From: Staphylococcus warneri
GTDB taxonomy: Bacteria > Bacillota > Bacilli > Staphylococcales > Staphylococcaceae
DNA: 64,000 bases
Assembly (NCBI RefSeq): GCF_900636385.1
Contig: NZ_LR134269.1
Coordinates: 1,674,001 to 1,738,000, forward strand
Direction: 5' to 3'
The translations under genes and the position numbers were made by a program. The notes beneath the pieces are model-generated. The model ran no database searches. It saw only the letters and a program-made list of their open reading frames with translations, and had not been told where the DNA came from. Positions 9,475-18,498 of this stretch are shown here, piece by piece (position 1 is the first letter of the stretch; the number at the start of each line of letters is the position of its first letter).

Positions 9475-11187
9475 CTATTTCTTCAATTTTTTATTATCAT
9501 TGATAAATGATTTAAATGCTTCTCTAGACATCGTATTAATCACACGATCTTTAGTTACAAATCCTTTTTGAGCAGTAGCAACACCATATTTCATAAACTC
9601 TAAATGATCAACATGATGCGCATCTGTGTTAATAGTTAACTTTACATTTGGATATTGGCGTACGGTTTGTGCATTTAAGTCTAAACGTTTAGGATTGGCG
9701 TTGATTTCTAAGATAGTATTTGTTTCTTCAGCCAATTGAGCTAATTTTTCTATATTAGGCTCATAACCAGGACGTCGCCCAATGATACGACCTGTTGGAT
9801 GAGCGATATGACGCACATATGGATTATGACAAGCATTTTCTAAACGTTGCATAATTTCCGCTTCTGATTGATTAAAACTTTGGTGAATGGCTGCAATAAC
9901 ATAATCTAGTTGTGCCAATATCTCATCATCATAATCTAAAGAACCATCCGGTAATATATCCATTTCAATGCCAGAGTATATATCAATCTCATCATATTCT
10001 TTATTTAATTGCTTAATTTCTTCATTTTGGCGAAGTAAGCGTTCAACTTGTAAACCATTGGCTACTCTTAGACTTTGTGAATGGTCTGTAATCACCATAA
10101 ATTCATAGCCTTTAGCAATATTAGCCTCAACCATATCTCTAATAGAAAATGCACCATCACTATAAGTTGTATGCATGTGAAGGTCACCTTTAATATCATC
10201 GAGTTGAATAATCTGACTTAAATCTTTATCAAATTCACTGCCATCTTCACGCATTGAAGGTTCAATCCATGATACACCGAAATGTTCATAAATCTCCGCC
10301 TCGCTATTGAATTGAAGCAATTCTCCATTGGCTTTTTCAATGCCATATTCACTCACTTTTTCATCTTGTGCTTTTGCTAATTGTCTAATACGAATATTAT
10401 GATCTTTTGAACCTGTGAAATGTTGTAATGTGTGATAAAAAGCTACAGGTTCGATTAATCTAAAATCAACACCGATTGTTTCATCGTCATACTCTAATTC
10501 TAACGATACTTTGGTTGACCCAATTGCTACATCTTTAACTTTATTTGGAATATCCAATAATTGTTGCTGAACTTTTTCTGGGTGATTTGTACTAATAATA
10601 AAATCCAAATCTTTACTTTGTTCTTTATATCTTCTAAAGCTACCTGCTGAAGCATATTGATCTATGTCATCTAGCCGACTAATATATTCAATGATTTGAT
10701 GATTGAGCCCTCTCATTTGATCAATCGGATAACTTTCTTTCTTAGCACCTAACGCTTTGACTGCTTCTAAAATATTTTGTTCAGTTTTTTTCGCAAAGCC
10801 ACTTAATTCACTAACTTTTCCTGTTTCACACGCCTCTTGTAACGATGTTTTATCAGTAATATTTAATTCTTTATATAATTTAGCAATTTTCTTACTACCT
10901 AAACCTTGTATTTTCAATAAAGGTACTAATCCTTCTGGCACCTCTTTTTGTAAGTCTTCTAAAGCTGTAGACTGACCATTTTGTCTATATTCATTAATCA
11001 CATCACCTACACCTTTACCGATACCTTTAAGTTCTGTTACATCTTCTATTTCATCTAATGGTCTTTCGTCAACTTCTATACTCTGTGCCGCTTTTCGGTA
11101 TGCTGACACTTTAAAAGTATTTTCCCCTTTTAATTCCATATAGGTAGCAATCTTTTCTAGTAATTGAATCACATCTTTTTTAGTCAT
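9475..11187 (-). CDS. polX: Family X DNA polymerase/3'-5' exonuclease PolX
   Basis: This is a gap-filling base-excision repair polymerase with a second nuclease domain. In order it has helix-hairpin-helix segments (LKGIGKGVGD and LGSKKIAKLY), a Pol beta nucleotidyltransferase core (GSFRRYKEQSKDLDFIIS and VDFRLI) and a C-terminal PHP domain with DLHMHTTYSDG, ITDHS and INTDAH metal ligands that supplies the exonuclease. The start is set at the ATG at 11187 (MTKKDVIQ), six bases after GGAGAG, giving 570 residues; an upstream in-frame start at 11220 falls in a hairpin region and has no binding site. mutS2 follows within nine bases. Confidence 0.95.
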   Translation of the reverse strand: MTKKDVIQLLEKIATYMELKGENTFKVSAYRKAAQSIEVDERPLDEIEDVTELKGIGKGVGDVINEYRQNGQSTALEDLQKEVPEGLVPLLKIQGLGSKKIAKLYKELNITDKTSLQEACETGKVSELSGFAKKTEQNILEAVKALGAKKESYPIDQMRGLNHQIIEYISRLDDIDQYASAGSFRRYKEQSKDLDFIISTNHPEKVQQQLLDIPNKVKDVAIGSTKVSLELEYDDETIGVDFRLIEPVAFYHTLQHFTGSKDHNIRIRQLAKAQDEKVSEYGIEKANGELLQFNSEAEIYEHFGVSWIEPSMREDGSEFDKDLSQIIQLDDIKGDLHMHTTYSDGAFSIRDMVEANIAKGYEFMVITDHSQSLRVANGLQVERLLRQNEEIKQLNKEYDEIDIYSGIEMDILPDGSLDYDDEILAQLDYVIAAIHQSFNQSEAEIMQRLENACHNPYVRHIAHPTGRIIGRRPGYEPNIEKLAQLAEETNTILEINANPKRLDLNAQTVRQYPNVKLTINTDAHHVDHLEFMKYGVATAQKGFVTKDRVINTMSREAFKSFINDNKKLKK

Positions 11188-11204
11188 ATACATCTCTCCA
11201 TAAA

Positions 11205-11251
11205 AAGAAGACCAGGACATAGCTCATTTTTTCAAATTGTCTGTCCTGACC
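11205..11251 (-). terminator. Hairpin between the cvpA-like gene and polX
   Basis: On the minus strand arms 11242-11251 and 11210-11219 form a ten-pair stem including two G-U pairs, followed by TTCTTTTT. It ends about 18 bases before the polX start and almost touches the polX ribosome binding site, so it could partly terminate or attenuate read-through from zapA-cvpA. Confidence 0.6.
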
Positions 11252-11266
11252 TCAATATCATTTTCT

Positions 11267-11788
11267 TTATAAATTTAAAATCATTTGTGAAACATAAGGT
11301 GTATGCAATAAAATTTGTTTGGCAAGTAATGAATGTCCTAATTGACCTTGTAACATTGCATTGGGATATAACGCGATTATATAGGTAAATATTTGTATGA
11401 TTATCACATCAATGAATAGGCTTAAAACAATACCTAAAACGCGGCTTATGATATTTAAAGGTTGATATGCCACTATATTATCAAATGTGACGATGATTAG
11501 ATATAAAATCAACTTACAGCTTATTGCAATCACAATAAAAGCAATCATTGATTCAAAACGATACTGTAGGTGATTAAAATGAATGGCATATTGTGTATCA
11601 AATGCGACAGTCTTTGGAAATGGTAAAAATACAATTAATCGCTGCGCAATCTCTCGATAAAATTGTTGTGCAATCCATAACGATGCAAACGTACTTATAG
11701 CATGTATGCTCGAAAGCCATAATCCCCGTCGAAATCCAACAATTGAAACATAGCATAATATCATTAGTACAACGATATCTAATAGCAT
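11267..11788 (-). CDS. CvpA family membrane protein
   Basis: The 173-residue protein has about four predicted membrane segments (roughly residues 3-20, 25-42, 78-100 and 118-145) and begins MLLDIVVLMILCYVSIVGFRRG, the usual opening of the CvpA/colicin V production family with its conserved glycine-phenylalanine-arginine-arginine-glycine turn. The molecular role is not established in Firmicutes. The start lies directly next to the zapA stop with no gap, so the two are coupled; the zapA-cvpA-polX-mutS2 order is common in Bacillales. Confidence 0.85.
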   Translation of the reverse strand: MLLDIVVLMILCYVSIVGFRRGLWLSSIHAISTFASLWIAQQFYREIAQRLIVFLPFPKTVAFDTQYAIHFNHLQYRFESMIAFIVIAISCKLILYLIIVTFDNIVAYQPLNIISRVLGIVLSLFIDVIIIQIFTYIIALYPNAMLQGQLGHSLLAKQILLHTPYVSQMILNL

Positions 11789-12055
11789 TTAATCTTCTCG
11801 TTGTTTAATCTGATCTAATTCGTGTTGTAATCGACGATTTTCTTCTTCTAAGCTCACTTTGTCATGCATCACGTTCACTGCTGTTAAAATCGCTTTTCTA
11901 GTAGTGTCTAAACCTGCAGATTTTCGTCCTAATTCTTTCATTTTCTCATCCACTAAATGTGCAACATGTCTTATATGTTCCGGGCTATCATCGCCGATTA
12001 TTGTGAAATGTTGATCATTGATTGTAACATTTATCCTATTCTTAAACTCACCCAT
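11789..12055 (-). CDS. zapA: Cell division protein ZapA
   Basis: ZapA bundles FtsZ filaments and stabilises the division ring. The 88-residue protein has the N-terminal NRINVTINDQHFTI beta region, the HVAHLVDEKMKEL helix and a C-terminal coiled coil (about 60-88), matching short Bacillus-type ZapA (YshA). Its stop abuts the cvpA-like start. It is the first gene of the zapA-cvpA-polX-mutS2 cluster and diverges from rnhC. Confidence 0.92.
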   Translation of the reverse strand: MGEFKNRINVTINDQHFTIIGDDSPEHIRHVAHLVDEKMKELGRKSAGLDTTRKAILTAVNVMHDKVSLEEENRRLQHELDQIKQRED

Positions 12056-12373
12056 ATCGATATCTCCTGACTTTTAATTAAATTATTCCGTATCTTTATT
12101 TAATTTAACCAAAATCATGTTTCTATATTATTTTGAACATAACATAATATTAATGTTTGGTTTTATACATTTACTTATCATTAAACATTATACATGAGTC
12201 ACCTTTATTTTGTAAGTAGTGAGATGATAAAGAATAACTTTCTATTTATCAAGAGAGTATGAGCCTATCAAGTAATTATTATTTTTCCTTCCGTCATCAT
12301 TCTAAGGTTATTAATGTTATGATATCATTTGATTATTATGAAAAGATTCTAGCAAAGAGAGGTCTAACACTAT
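12056..12373. other. Divergent intergenic region zapA/rnhC
   Basis: These 318 AT-rich bases separate two genes that point away from each other, so both promoters should be here. I saw no open frame, hairpin or operator I would defend. Confidence 0.5.
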
Positions 12374-13222
12374 ATGGCAAACGTTGTCCATAAATTAACA
12401 GCAACTGAGATTCAATCATTAATGTCCAAGATTAAATTTGATACATCCCAATTACCTCAAGGTATGAAAGCACGAGCAAAACATAATAACGCTGTGATTA
12501 ATATTTACAATTCTGGAAAAGTCATGTTTCAAGGAAAAAATGCCGAAATAGTTGCACAGCAATTACTCCCTGAAAAAAGTAGCTCAACACCAAAATCAGC
12601 AGCTTCAACTTCTAAAAAAACAACTTCTTCAATTAAATATAATCAATATAACTGTATTGGAAGCGATGAAGCTGGTAGTGGCGATTATTTTGGTCCACTC
12701 ACAGTATGTGCGGCATATGTCACAAAGGATCACGTCAAGATTTTGAAGGAATTAGGTGTAGATGATTCTAAAAAGTTAACCGACGCTAAAATCGTCGAAC
12801 TTGCCGAACAACTTGTAACGTTCATACCACATTCCTTGCTCACTCTTGATAACGTCAAATATAATGAGCGTCAACGTGCAGGTTGGTCACAAGTAAAAAT
12901 GAAAGCTGTCTTACATAATCAAGCAATTGCGAATGTTGTTCAAAAAATTGATGCGCCATCATTAGATTATATTGTAATAGATCAATTTGCGGAACGTGGT
13001 GTTTATCAACGTTATGCCTTGTCCGATTTACCTTTCCCTAATAAAACAAAGTTTGAAACGAAGGGTGAATCTAAGTCATTAGCTATCGCAGCTGCGAGTA
13101 TTATCTCTAGATATGCATTTGTTAAACATATGGATCAAATGTCTAAATCAATAAAAATGGATGTACCTAAAGGTGCTAGCAATAAAGTCGATTTATTCGC
13201 TGCAAAAATCATTGAAAATTAG
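12374..13222 (+). CDS. rnhC: Ribonuclease HIII, truncated by a frameshift
   Basis: RNase HIII removes RNA from RNA-DNA hybrids. The open frame gives 282 residues with a TBP-like N-terminal substrate domain (about 1-65), a Ser/Thr/Lys linker, and the catalytic core: [13 protein letters not shown] supplies the first Asp and Glu, DDSKKLTD and YIVIDQF follow, and the [20 protein letters not shown] block is present. The frame stops at TAG directly after KIIEN. Family members continue for about 30 more residues, and those are encoded immediately downstream in the -1 frame (see next entry). The four acidic residues lie upstream of the break, so some activity may remain. Either one base is really missing or this is an assembly error. 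Confidence 0.93.
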   Translation: MANVVHKLTATEIQSLMSKIKFDTSQLPQGMKARAKHNNAVINIYNSGKVMFQGKNAEIVAQQLLPEKSSSTPKSAASTSKKTTSSIKYNQYNCIGSDEAGSGDYFGPLTVCAAYVTKDHVKILKELGVDDSKKLTDAKIVELAEQLVTFIPHSLLTLDNVKYNERQRAGWSQVKMKAVLHNQAIANVVQKIDAPSLDYIVIDQFAERGVYQRYALSDLPFPNKTKFETKGESKSLAIAAASIISRYAFVKHMDQMSKSIKMDVPKGASNKVDLFAAKIIEN

Positions 13223-13308
13223 GTGTCGAGCAACTCGATTCTATTTCAAAAAAACATTTTAAAAATAGAGAGAAAGCACAAATATTAGTAAATAAAAAAT
13301 ATCAATAA
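13219..13308 (+). pseudogene. rnhC: Displaced C-terminus of rnhC in the -1 frame
   Basis: From GGT at 13222 this frame reads 28 codons and then TAA at 13306-13308. The peptide starts [11 protein letters not shown] and continues HFKNREKAQ, the conserved end of staphylococcal RNase HIII. Restoring one base in AATTAGGTG (13217-13225), to give Asn-Tyr-Gly, would rejoin it to the upstream frame and make a protein of about 311 residues, the normal length. Confidence 0.9.
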
Positions 13309-13323
13309 TTACTATACACAAAA

Positions 13324-13359
13324 AGGCAAGTTCTACTGTATCCACAATAGAACTTGCCT
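13324..13359 (-). terminator. Terminator between rnhC and pheT
   Basis: Arms AGGCAAGTTCTA (13324-13335) and TAGAACTTGCCT (13348-13359) are perfect inverted repeats. The minus strand has TTTTT right after the stem, ending pheST; the plus side has a looser T-rich tract, so it may also serve rnhC. Confidence 0.9.
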
Positions 13360-13376
13360 ATTACTTTTATTTTTAA

Positions 13377-15779
13377 TTATCTAATTGTTGCACCTTTTGC
13401 TTTAAGTGCTTCAATGATTTGGTCATGTACTTTCGTTACACGTTCATCTGTTAAAGTATTTTCAGTATTTAAATAATATAATCTGATGGCAACTGATTTT
13501 TTACCTTCTTCTAAATGCTCACCTTCATATACATCAAACACAAGCGTATCTTGAAGAATATCAGCTCCATTTTGATGAATCGTATTTAATAATTCAGATG
13601 CTGGTACATCATGTTCAACTTCTAAAGCAATATCACGAGATACACCAGGATATTTAGGAATTGGTTGGTAATTGATATAACCTACTGATACATTCATCAT
13701 TTCTTCATAATTCAATTCAAAGACATATGTGCGTTTTAAATCGTTATCAGCAGCTACTGTAGGATGCAATTCTCCGATGAAACCTATATCTTTACCGTTT
13801 AAAGATACCAACGCTGTTCTTCCTGGATGTAAACCATTGATTTCTGTAGCACGATATTCAAAATTTAAGTTAAGTTTTTGTGCTACGCGTTCTATGACAC
13901 CTTTAGCTAAATAGAAATCCACTTTTTCTTTCTTACCTTGCCACTGATTTACTACATAATCACCTGTCATAATACCACTTAAATATTCTACTTCATCAGG
14001 CAATTCACCTTCAGCATTACCGAAGAAGACACGACCAATTTCGTATAATTTAACATCTTGATTTTTACGCGCAACATTATACGCAGCTGCTTCAATCAAA
14101 TGTGGTAATAAACTTTGGCGTAACGTTGAATGTGCCTCGCTCATTGGCATTAATAACTCGATAGTTGGTCTATCTTGTAATGCAAAATCTTTCGCATGTG
14201 ATTTTGATACAAGTGAATATGTGATTGCTTGGTTTAAACCCGCACCTTCAATTGTTTCTTTAACTGTACGTGTTTTATGCTGACGATCAGTTAATGCACC
14301 ATTAGTAACATCTTCAAATACAGGTAAAGTTGATGGAATTTCATCATAACCATAAATACGAGCAACTTCTTCAATCAAGTCTTCTTTGATAGAAATATCT
14401 TTACGTCTTGATGGTACATAAACAGTAAGCTCATCCTGTTTACTTTCAGTTTCAAATCCTAATTGTTCAAAGATATTTTTAATTGCTTCAGTAGATAAAT
14501 TAAATCCAATCGTACGATTAATTTTATCTGTTGTAATTTGAATTGGTGTAATGAACGAGCCTAAATCCCCTTGAGCTACGCGATCTTTAAGCACACGACC
14601 TGATGCATATGTTTCTAATAAATAACATGCGCGGTCAACTGCTTCGTTAACAAATTCTGTAGCAATACCTTTTTCAAATCGACTTGACGCTTCGCTACGT
14701 AAATTTAATCGTCTTGAGGTATGACGAATTGATGCTGAATCAAAAATTGCGCCTTCTACAACAACATTTGTTGTATTGTCGCTAACCTCTGAGAAGTCGC
14801 CTCCCATCACGCCACCAAGTGCAATTGGAGATTGTCCGTTAGTAATAACAATATCTGACTCAAGTAATGATCTTTCTTGATCGTCTAAAGTTGTCATTTT
14901 TTCATCTTGATGTGCTTGACGAACTTCAATATGATTTGAACCAATTTGATCTTGATCAAACATGTGTAACGGTTGTCCATATTCTAATAACACATAGTTA
15001 GAAATATCTACAACGTTATTGATTGGTCTGATACCAGCTTTCATTAAACGTGCTTGCATCCATATTGGTGATGGTTCAATAGTGACATTTTTAACGATTC
15101 TAGCACTATAATAAGGAACTTTATCGCTATTTTTTACTGTCACTTGTAATTCTTCCATTGCAGAGTTAGCCTCTTCATTACTATTTGTTTCTGGCTTAGT
15201 CATTTGTGTGTCGTATAGTGCTGCAACTTCATAAGCTGTACCGACCATACTTAGCGCGTCTGCACGGTTTGGTGTTAAATCAAATTCCATAATTTGATCA
15301 TTTAAGTACAATGCATCCAATGCATTTGTACCCGGCGTTATTTTTTCAGGGAATACGAAAATACCATTTTCAAACGCTTTAGGTACGACATTACTTGAAA
15401 TACCAATTTCTTGTAATGAACAAATCATACCTTCAGAGCGTTCACCACGTAATTTAGCTCGTTTAATTTTAATTCCACCAGGTAATCTGCCACCCACTTT
15501 AGCAACAATGACATATTGTCCTTCATCAACATTGGGTGCACCACAAACGATTTGTACAGGCGTTTCCTCACCAATATCGACTTGGCAAATATTTAATTTG
15601 TCAGCGTCAGGATGTGATGCTTTAGATATAACATGGCCTACCACTAAATTTTTAATATCTTTTGTTAAATCTACTAAATCATCTACCTCAATACCAGTAC
15701 GTGTAATACGTTCAGCTAAATCTTGAACATCTTGTTCTACGTCAACATAATCTTTTAACCATTCATTTGAAATTAACAT
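13377..15779 (-). CDS. pheT: Phenylalanine-tRNA ligase beta subunit
   Basis: With PheS this forms the alpha2-beta2 synthetase that charges tRNA-Phe. The 800-residue protein has an EMAP/Arc1p-type tRNA-binding domain (about residues 40-155, with HPDADKLNICQVD), the B3/B4 editing domain that removes mischarged tyrosine, the B5 domain, a catalytic-like domain, and a C-terminal FDX-ACB anticodon-binding domain (about 707-800, starting KYPGVSRDIAL). Length is normal. Its start overlaps the pheS stop by one base, so translation is coupled. Confidence 0.97.
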   Translation of the reverse strand: MLISNEWLKDYVDVEQDVQDLAERITRTGIEVDDLVDLTKDIKNLVVGHVISKASHPDADKLNICQVDIGEETPVQIVCGAPNVDEGQYVIVAKVGGRLPGGIKIKRAKLRGERSEGMICSLQEIGISSNVVPKAFENGIFVFPEKITPGTNALDALYLNDQIMEFDLTPNRADALSMVGTAYEVAALYDTQMTKPETNSNEEANSAMEELQVTVKNSDKVPYYSARIVKNVTIEPSPIWMQARLMKAGIRPINNVVDISNYVLLEYGQPLHMFDQDQIGSNHIEVRQAHQDEKMTTLDDQERSLLESDIVITNGQSPIALGGVMGGDFSEVSDNTTNVVVEGAIFDSASIRHTSRRLNLRSEASSRFEKGIATEFVNEAVDRACYLLETYASGRVLKDRVAQGDLGSFITPIQITTDKINRTIGFNLSTEAIKNIFEQLGFETESKQDELTVYVPSRRKDISIKEDLIEEVARIYGYDEIPSTLPVFEDVTNGALTDRQHKTRTVKETIEGAGLNQAITYSLVSKSHAKDFALQDRPTIELLMPMSEAHSTLRQSLLPHLIEAAAYNVARKNQDVKLYEIGRVFFGNAEGELPDEVEYLSGIMTGDYVVNQWQGKKEKVDFYLAKGVIERVAQKLNLNFEYRATEINGLHPGRTALVSLNGKDIGFIGELHPTVAADNDLKRTYVFELNYEEMMNVSVGYINYQPIPKYPGVSRDIALEVEHDVPASELLNTIHQNGADILQDTLVFDVYEGEHLEEGKKSVAIRLYYLNTENTLTDERVTKVHDQIIEALKAKGATIR

Positions 15780-16837
15780 TACGCTTCACCTCTATCTTCT
15801 ACAGCCTTAAATTGATCTAAGAATCGCACATCGTTTGTATAGAAGTGTCGAATATCTTCAATACCGTACTTCAACATAGCGATACGGTCAGGTCCCATAC
15901 CAAACGCGAATCCAGAGTATTCATCAGCATCAAATCCTGCCATTGTTAATACGTTAGGATGCACCATTCCTGCACCTAAAATCTCAATCCAACCGGTATG
16001 TTTACACACATTACAACCTTGGCCTTTACATTTAAAGCATGAAACATCCACTTCTACAGATGGTTCAGTGAATGGGAAATAACTTGGACGTAGACGAATT
16101 TCTCTATCTGCACCGAACAATTCTTTAGCTAATAATTCTAATGTACCTTTTAAATCACTCATCTTAATATTTTTATCTACAACTAAACCTTCAATTTGTG
16201 TAAATTGATGACTATGCGTCGCATCATCTGAATCACGACGATATACTTTACCTGGACAAATAATTTTCACTGGACCTTGTCCATTACGTTGTTCCAACGT
16301 ACGTGCTTGTACTGGAGACGTATGTGTTCTCATTAAAGTCTCTTCAGTAATATAAAAACTATCTTGCATATCACGTGCAGGATGTGATTTAGGTAAGTTT
16401 AATGCCTCAAAATTATAATGATCCTGTTCTACTTCATAACCATCAACAATTTCATAACCTAAGCCCAAGAATAAATCTTCTATCTCTTCAATTGTACGTG
16501 TCAATGGATGTTTTGAGCCTATTTCTATTTGGCGACTAGGTAATGTCACATCAATTGTTTCTTCTGCAAGTTGTTGATTTAACTTTTCATTGGCTAAAAT
16601 CGTTTGTCTTTCATCTAGTTCTTGTTGAATCGTTTGTCTTAATTCATTCACCTTTTGTCCGTACGCTGGCTTTTCTTCATTAGGTAAGTCTTTCATATTT
16701 TTCATTAAACTACTTACCGAACCTTTTTTACCTAAATATTTTACTTTGACATCTTGTAATGCTTTTTCATCATTTGCAGCATTAATATCAACTAATGCTT
16801 GTTGTTTTAATTCACTCATATAATCATTTTGAGTCAT
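15779..16837 (-). CDS. pheS: Phenylalanine-tRNA ligase alpha subunit
   Basis: This is the catalytic subunit. The 352-residue protein has an N-terminal coiled coil that reaches tRNA (about 1-95), then class II motif 2 ([14 protein letters not shown]), the [12 protein letters not shown] insert and motif 3 ([16 protein letters not shown]). The ribosome binding site AAGGAGG lies just upstream of the ATG. It is the first gene of pheST and is preceded by a T-box leader that senses uncharged tRNA-Phe. Confidence 0.97.
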   Translation of the reverse strand: MTQNDYMSELKQQALVDINAANDEKALQDVKVKYLGKKGSVSSLMKNMKDLPNEEKPAYGQKVNELRQTIQQELDERQTILANEKLNQQLAEETIDVTLPSRQIEIGSKHPLTRTIEEIEDLFLGLGYEIVDGYEVEQDHYNFEALNLPKSHPARDMQDSFYITEETLMRTHTSPVQARTLEQRNGQGPVKIICPGKVYRRDSDDATHSHQFTQIEGLVVDKNIKMSDLKGTLELLAKELFGADREIRLRPSYFPFTEPSVEVDVSCFKCKGQGCNVCKHTGWIEILGAGMVHPNVLTMAGFDADEYSGFAFGMGPDRIAMLKYGIEDIRHFYTNDVRFLDQFKAVEDRGEA

Positions 16838-16927
16838 TTTAACTTCCTCCTTAGTTGCCAGTACATGTTTTTATACTCAGACATTAATATATATCTCAGT
16901 CATCTTTCTTTTATCTCACTCCAACAA

Positions 16928-17145
16928 ATAAAAAAGACTCTCGTCCATTAACTGGGACGAAAGCCTTCCGTGGTACCACCCAAATTTATGCTTATGCATA
17001 CACTTGTATACGTTGCTAACGAAGACGTACTCCGACTTAAATCTCTTTAAGTAGCCAAAAAGATGAAAAAAACTAACCAAAGTTGGAATAATTTTCAGTC
17101 ACGATTATTCTCCCTTATACAACTTTATACATTAATTTAAGTCTT
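16928..17145 (-). ncRNA. T-box riboswitch for pheST
   Basis: On the minus strand the T-box sequence GGGTGGTACCACGG (16968-16981) is followed by a terminator hairpin and TTTTTT (16931-16966). Stem I can be drawn from GACTTAAAT near 17135-17143 pairing with ATTTAAGTC near 17034-17042, about 110 bases in all. A TTC triplet at 17065-17067 lies on the 3' side of stem I where the specifier should be, and reads Phe. When uncharged tRNA-Phe pairs with both specifier and T-box, the antiterminator forms and pheST is read. Outer limits are approximate and the specifier is provisional. Confidence 0.88.
16931..16966 (-). terminator. T-box regulated terminator (attenuator) of pheST
   Basis: On the minus strand GGCTTTCGTCC and GGACGAGAGTC pair, with G-U pairs, around CAGTTAAT and run into TTTTTT. 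The 5' arm directly follows the T-box sequence, as expected of the switch terminator. Confidence 0.9.
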
Positions 17146-17206
17146 TTTATAGGCTATTGATTCACTTTTATATAAGTTAATATTTATTGTTATGAATTCA
17201 TCATTC

Positions 17207-17236
17207 ATTATAGACGATTTAGATATATAGGGTCAA
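17207..17236 (-). promoter_or_regulatory. Promoter of pheST
   Basis: The minus strand shows TTGACC (17231-17236) and a perfect TATAAT (17207-17212) separated by 18 bases, a good vegetative sigma-A promoter. Transcription should start near 17200, about 55 bases before stem I of the T-box. Confidence 0.75.
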
Positions 17237-17296
17237 CCTACAATCACATCATAGCGCATTATGAAAAAATAAGAATGATTATTTAGTATCTAAAAT

Positions 17297-18037
17297 TTAT
17301 CCTTTGAGTTGATATAACAAGATACTACCCGCAATGGCTACATTTAAGCTTTCAGCTTGTCCATATATTGGAATCGTTATATTTTGCGTAGTATGTTCTA
17401 ATAATGCAGGATCTACACCTTCACCTTCATTGCCAAGAATCAATGCAAATGTCTCTTGTGCTTCAACCTCTTTAAAACTTACTGCGTTATCTAATGCAGT
17501 GCCATAAACAGGACCATTAAAGGTATTAATGTATGACTGTAATGATTCTGATATAACTGGAATATGAAATACACTACCTTGACTAGCACGTAACACTTTA
17601 TCTTGATAAGGATCTGCTGTTCCCTTTTCCATTACAATCAGGTCAATACCTGCAGCATCTGCTGTACGAATTAAAGTACCCAGATTACCTGGATCTTGTA
17701 TTCTATCAATTAATAAAACCTGTTTCGCAGTCGTTATATCATAGTCCGGTTTCTTAATGACAGCAAAAAAACCTTGAGGTGTTACTGTTCCAGATAATGA
17801 TTCAGCTACCTTTAAATTGATTTCAAATGTTTCATTTGCATACTCAATTAAGCTACTATCCGTTCTACTTGGATCAACAACGAATAATTGTTCAATCACT
17901 AAGCCACTTTGATAAGCTTCTTCTATTAAATGTACACCTTCAATAAGTGCTAAACCTGTTTTATCTCGATCTTTCTTTTTCTTCAATTTATTCGCATTTT
18001 TAATTTTATTATTCTGTGCAGACGTAATTTGTTCCAT
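17297..18037 (-). CDS. TrmH/SpoU family RNA 2'-O-methyltransferase
   Basis: The family transfers a methyl group from S-adenosylmethionine to ribose 2'-OH in rRNA or tRNA through a knotted fold. The 246-residue protein has an N-terminal substrate-binding domain (about 1-95, ALIEGVHLIEEA) and the SPOUT motifs DRIQDPGNLGTLIRTADAAG, LILGNEGEGV and ITIPIYGQAESLNVAIAGSILLYQL. It resembles B. subtilis YsgA; the target nucleotide is not known to me. The frame opens at a TTG at 18052, but GGAG lies nine bases before the ATG at 18037. No clear terminator separates it from the pheST promoter downstream. Confidence 0.9.
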   Translation of the reverse strand: MEQITSAQNNKIKNANKLKKKKDRDKTGLALIEGVHLIEEAYQSGLVIEQLFVVDPSRTDSSLIEYANETFEINLKVAESLSGTVTPQGFFAVIKKPDYDITTAKQVLLIDRIQDPGNLGTLIRTADAAGIDLIVMEKGTADPYQDKVLRASQGSVFHIPVISESLQSYINTFNGPVYGTALDNAVSFKEVEAQETFALILGNEGEGVDPALLEHTTQNITIPIYGQAESLNVAIAGSILLYQLKG

Positions 18038-18192
18038 ATATCTAATCTCCAATGTGATGATTTCTTCTTCAATATAATTGTATAGGATTGCGCTACTTTT
18101 TTAAATAACGAAAGCAAACCATCGATATTTTTACGTAATTTATAGAAAAAGTTACTTCAATATTTTGTCCTATTTAAATATATGATAATAAA

Positions 18193-18232
18193 AAATATCC
18201 TAATTGAAATGACTATTCCAATTAGGATATTT
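18193..18232 (-). terminator. Terminator of yceD-rpmF
   Basis: Arms AAATATCCTAATTG (18193-18206) and CAATTAGGATATTT (18219-18232) are perfect inverted repeats, followed on the minus strand by further T residues. It lies 14 bases after the rpmF stop. Confidence 0.9.
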
Positions 18233-18246
18233 ATTGATATCTAAAA

Positions 18247-18420
18247 TTATTTAGATACGATTTCTTCACCATTGTAAGAACCACAGTTTTTACAAACACG
18301 GTGAGATAATTTGTATTCGCCACAACTTGGGCATTCAGTCATACCAGGTACTGAAATTTTGAAATGAGTACGACGTTTGTTTTTTCTTGTTTTAGACGTT
18401 CTTCTTTTAGGTACTGCCAT
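18247..18420 (-). CDS. rpmF: 50S ribosomal protein L32
   Basis: The 57-residue protein begins [19 protein letters not shown], the basic N-terminus of L32, and has a four-cysteine zinc ribbon (CPSC at residues 30-33 and CKNC at 43-46), so it is the zinc-binding (C+) paralogue type. An AAGGAGG ribosome binding site lies just before the ATG. It follows yceD by 78 bases, the conserved yceD-rpmF pairing, and is ended by a strong hairpin. Confidence 0.97.
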   Translation of the reverse strand: MAVPKRRTSKTRKNKRRTHFKISVPGMTECPSCGEYKLSHRVCKNCGSYNGEEIVSK

Positions 18421-18498
18421 GATTTATCCTCCTTAAAATTAAACACATCATTAAATGATATCAGTTTATTTAACAATATTATATCATTAATTAAACTG

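Noticed and set aside
13214..13225. Programmed -1 frameshift in rnhC
   Set aside because: There is no X XXY YYZ slippery site and no downstream pseudoknot or upstream Shine-Dalgarno helper; a missing base explains it more simply.
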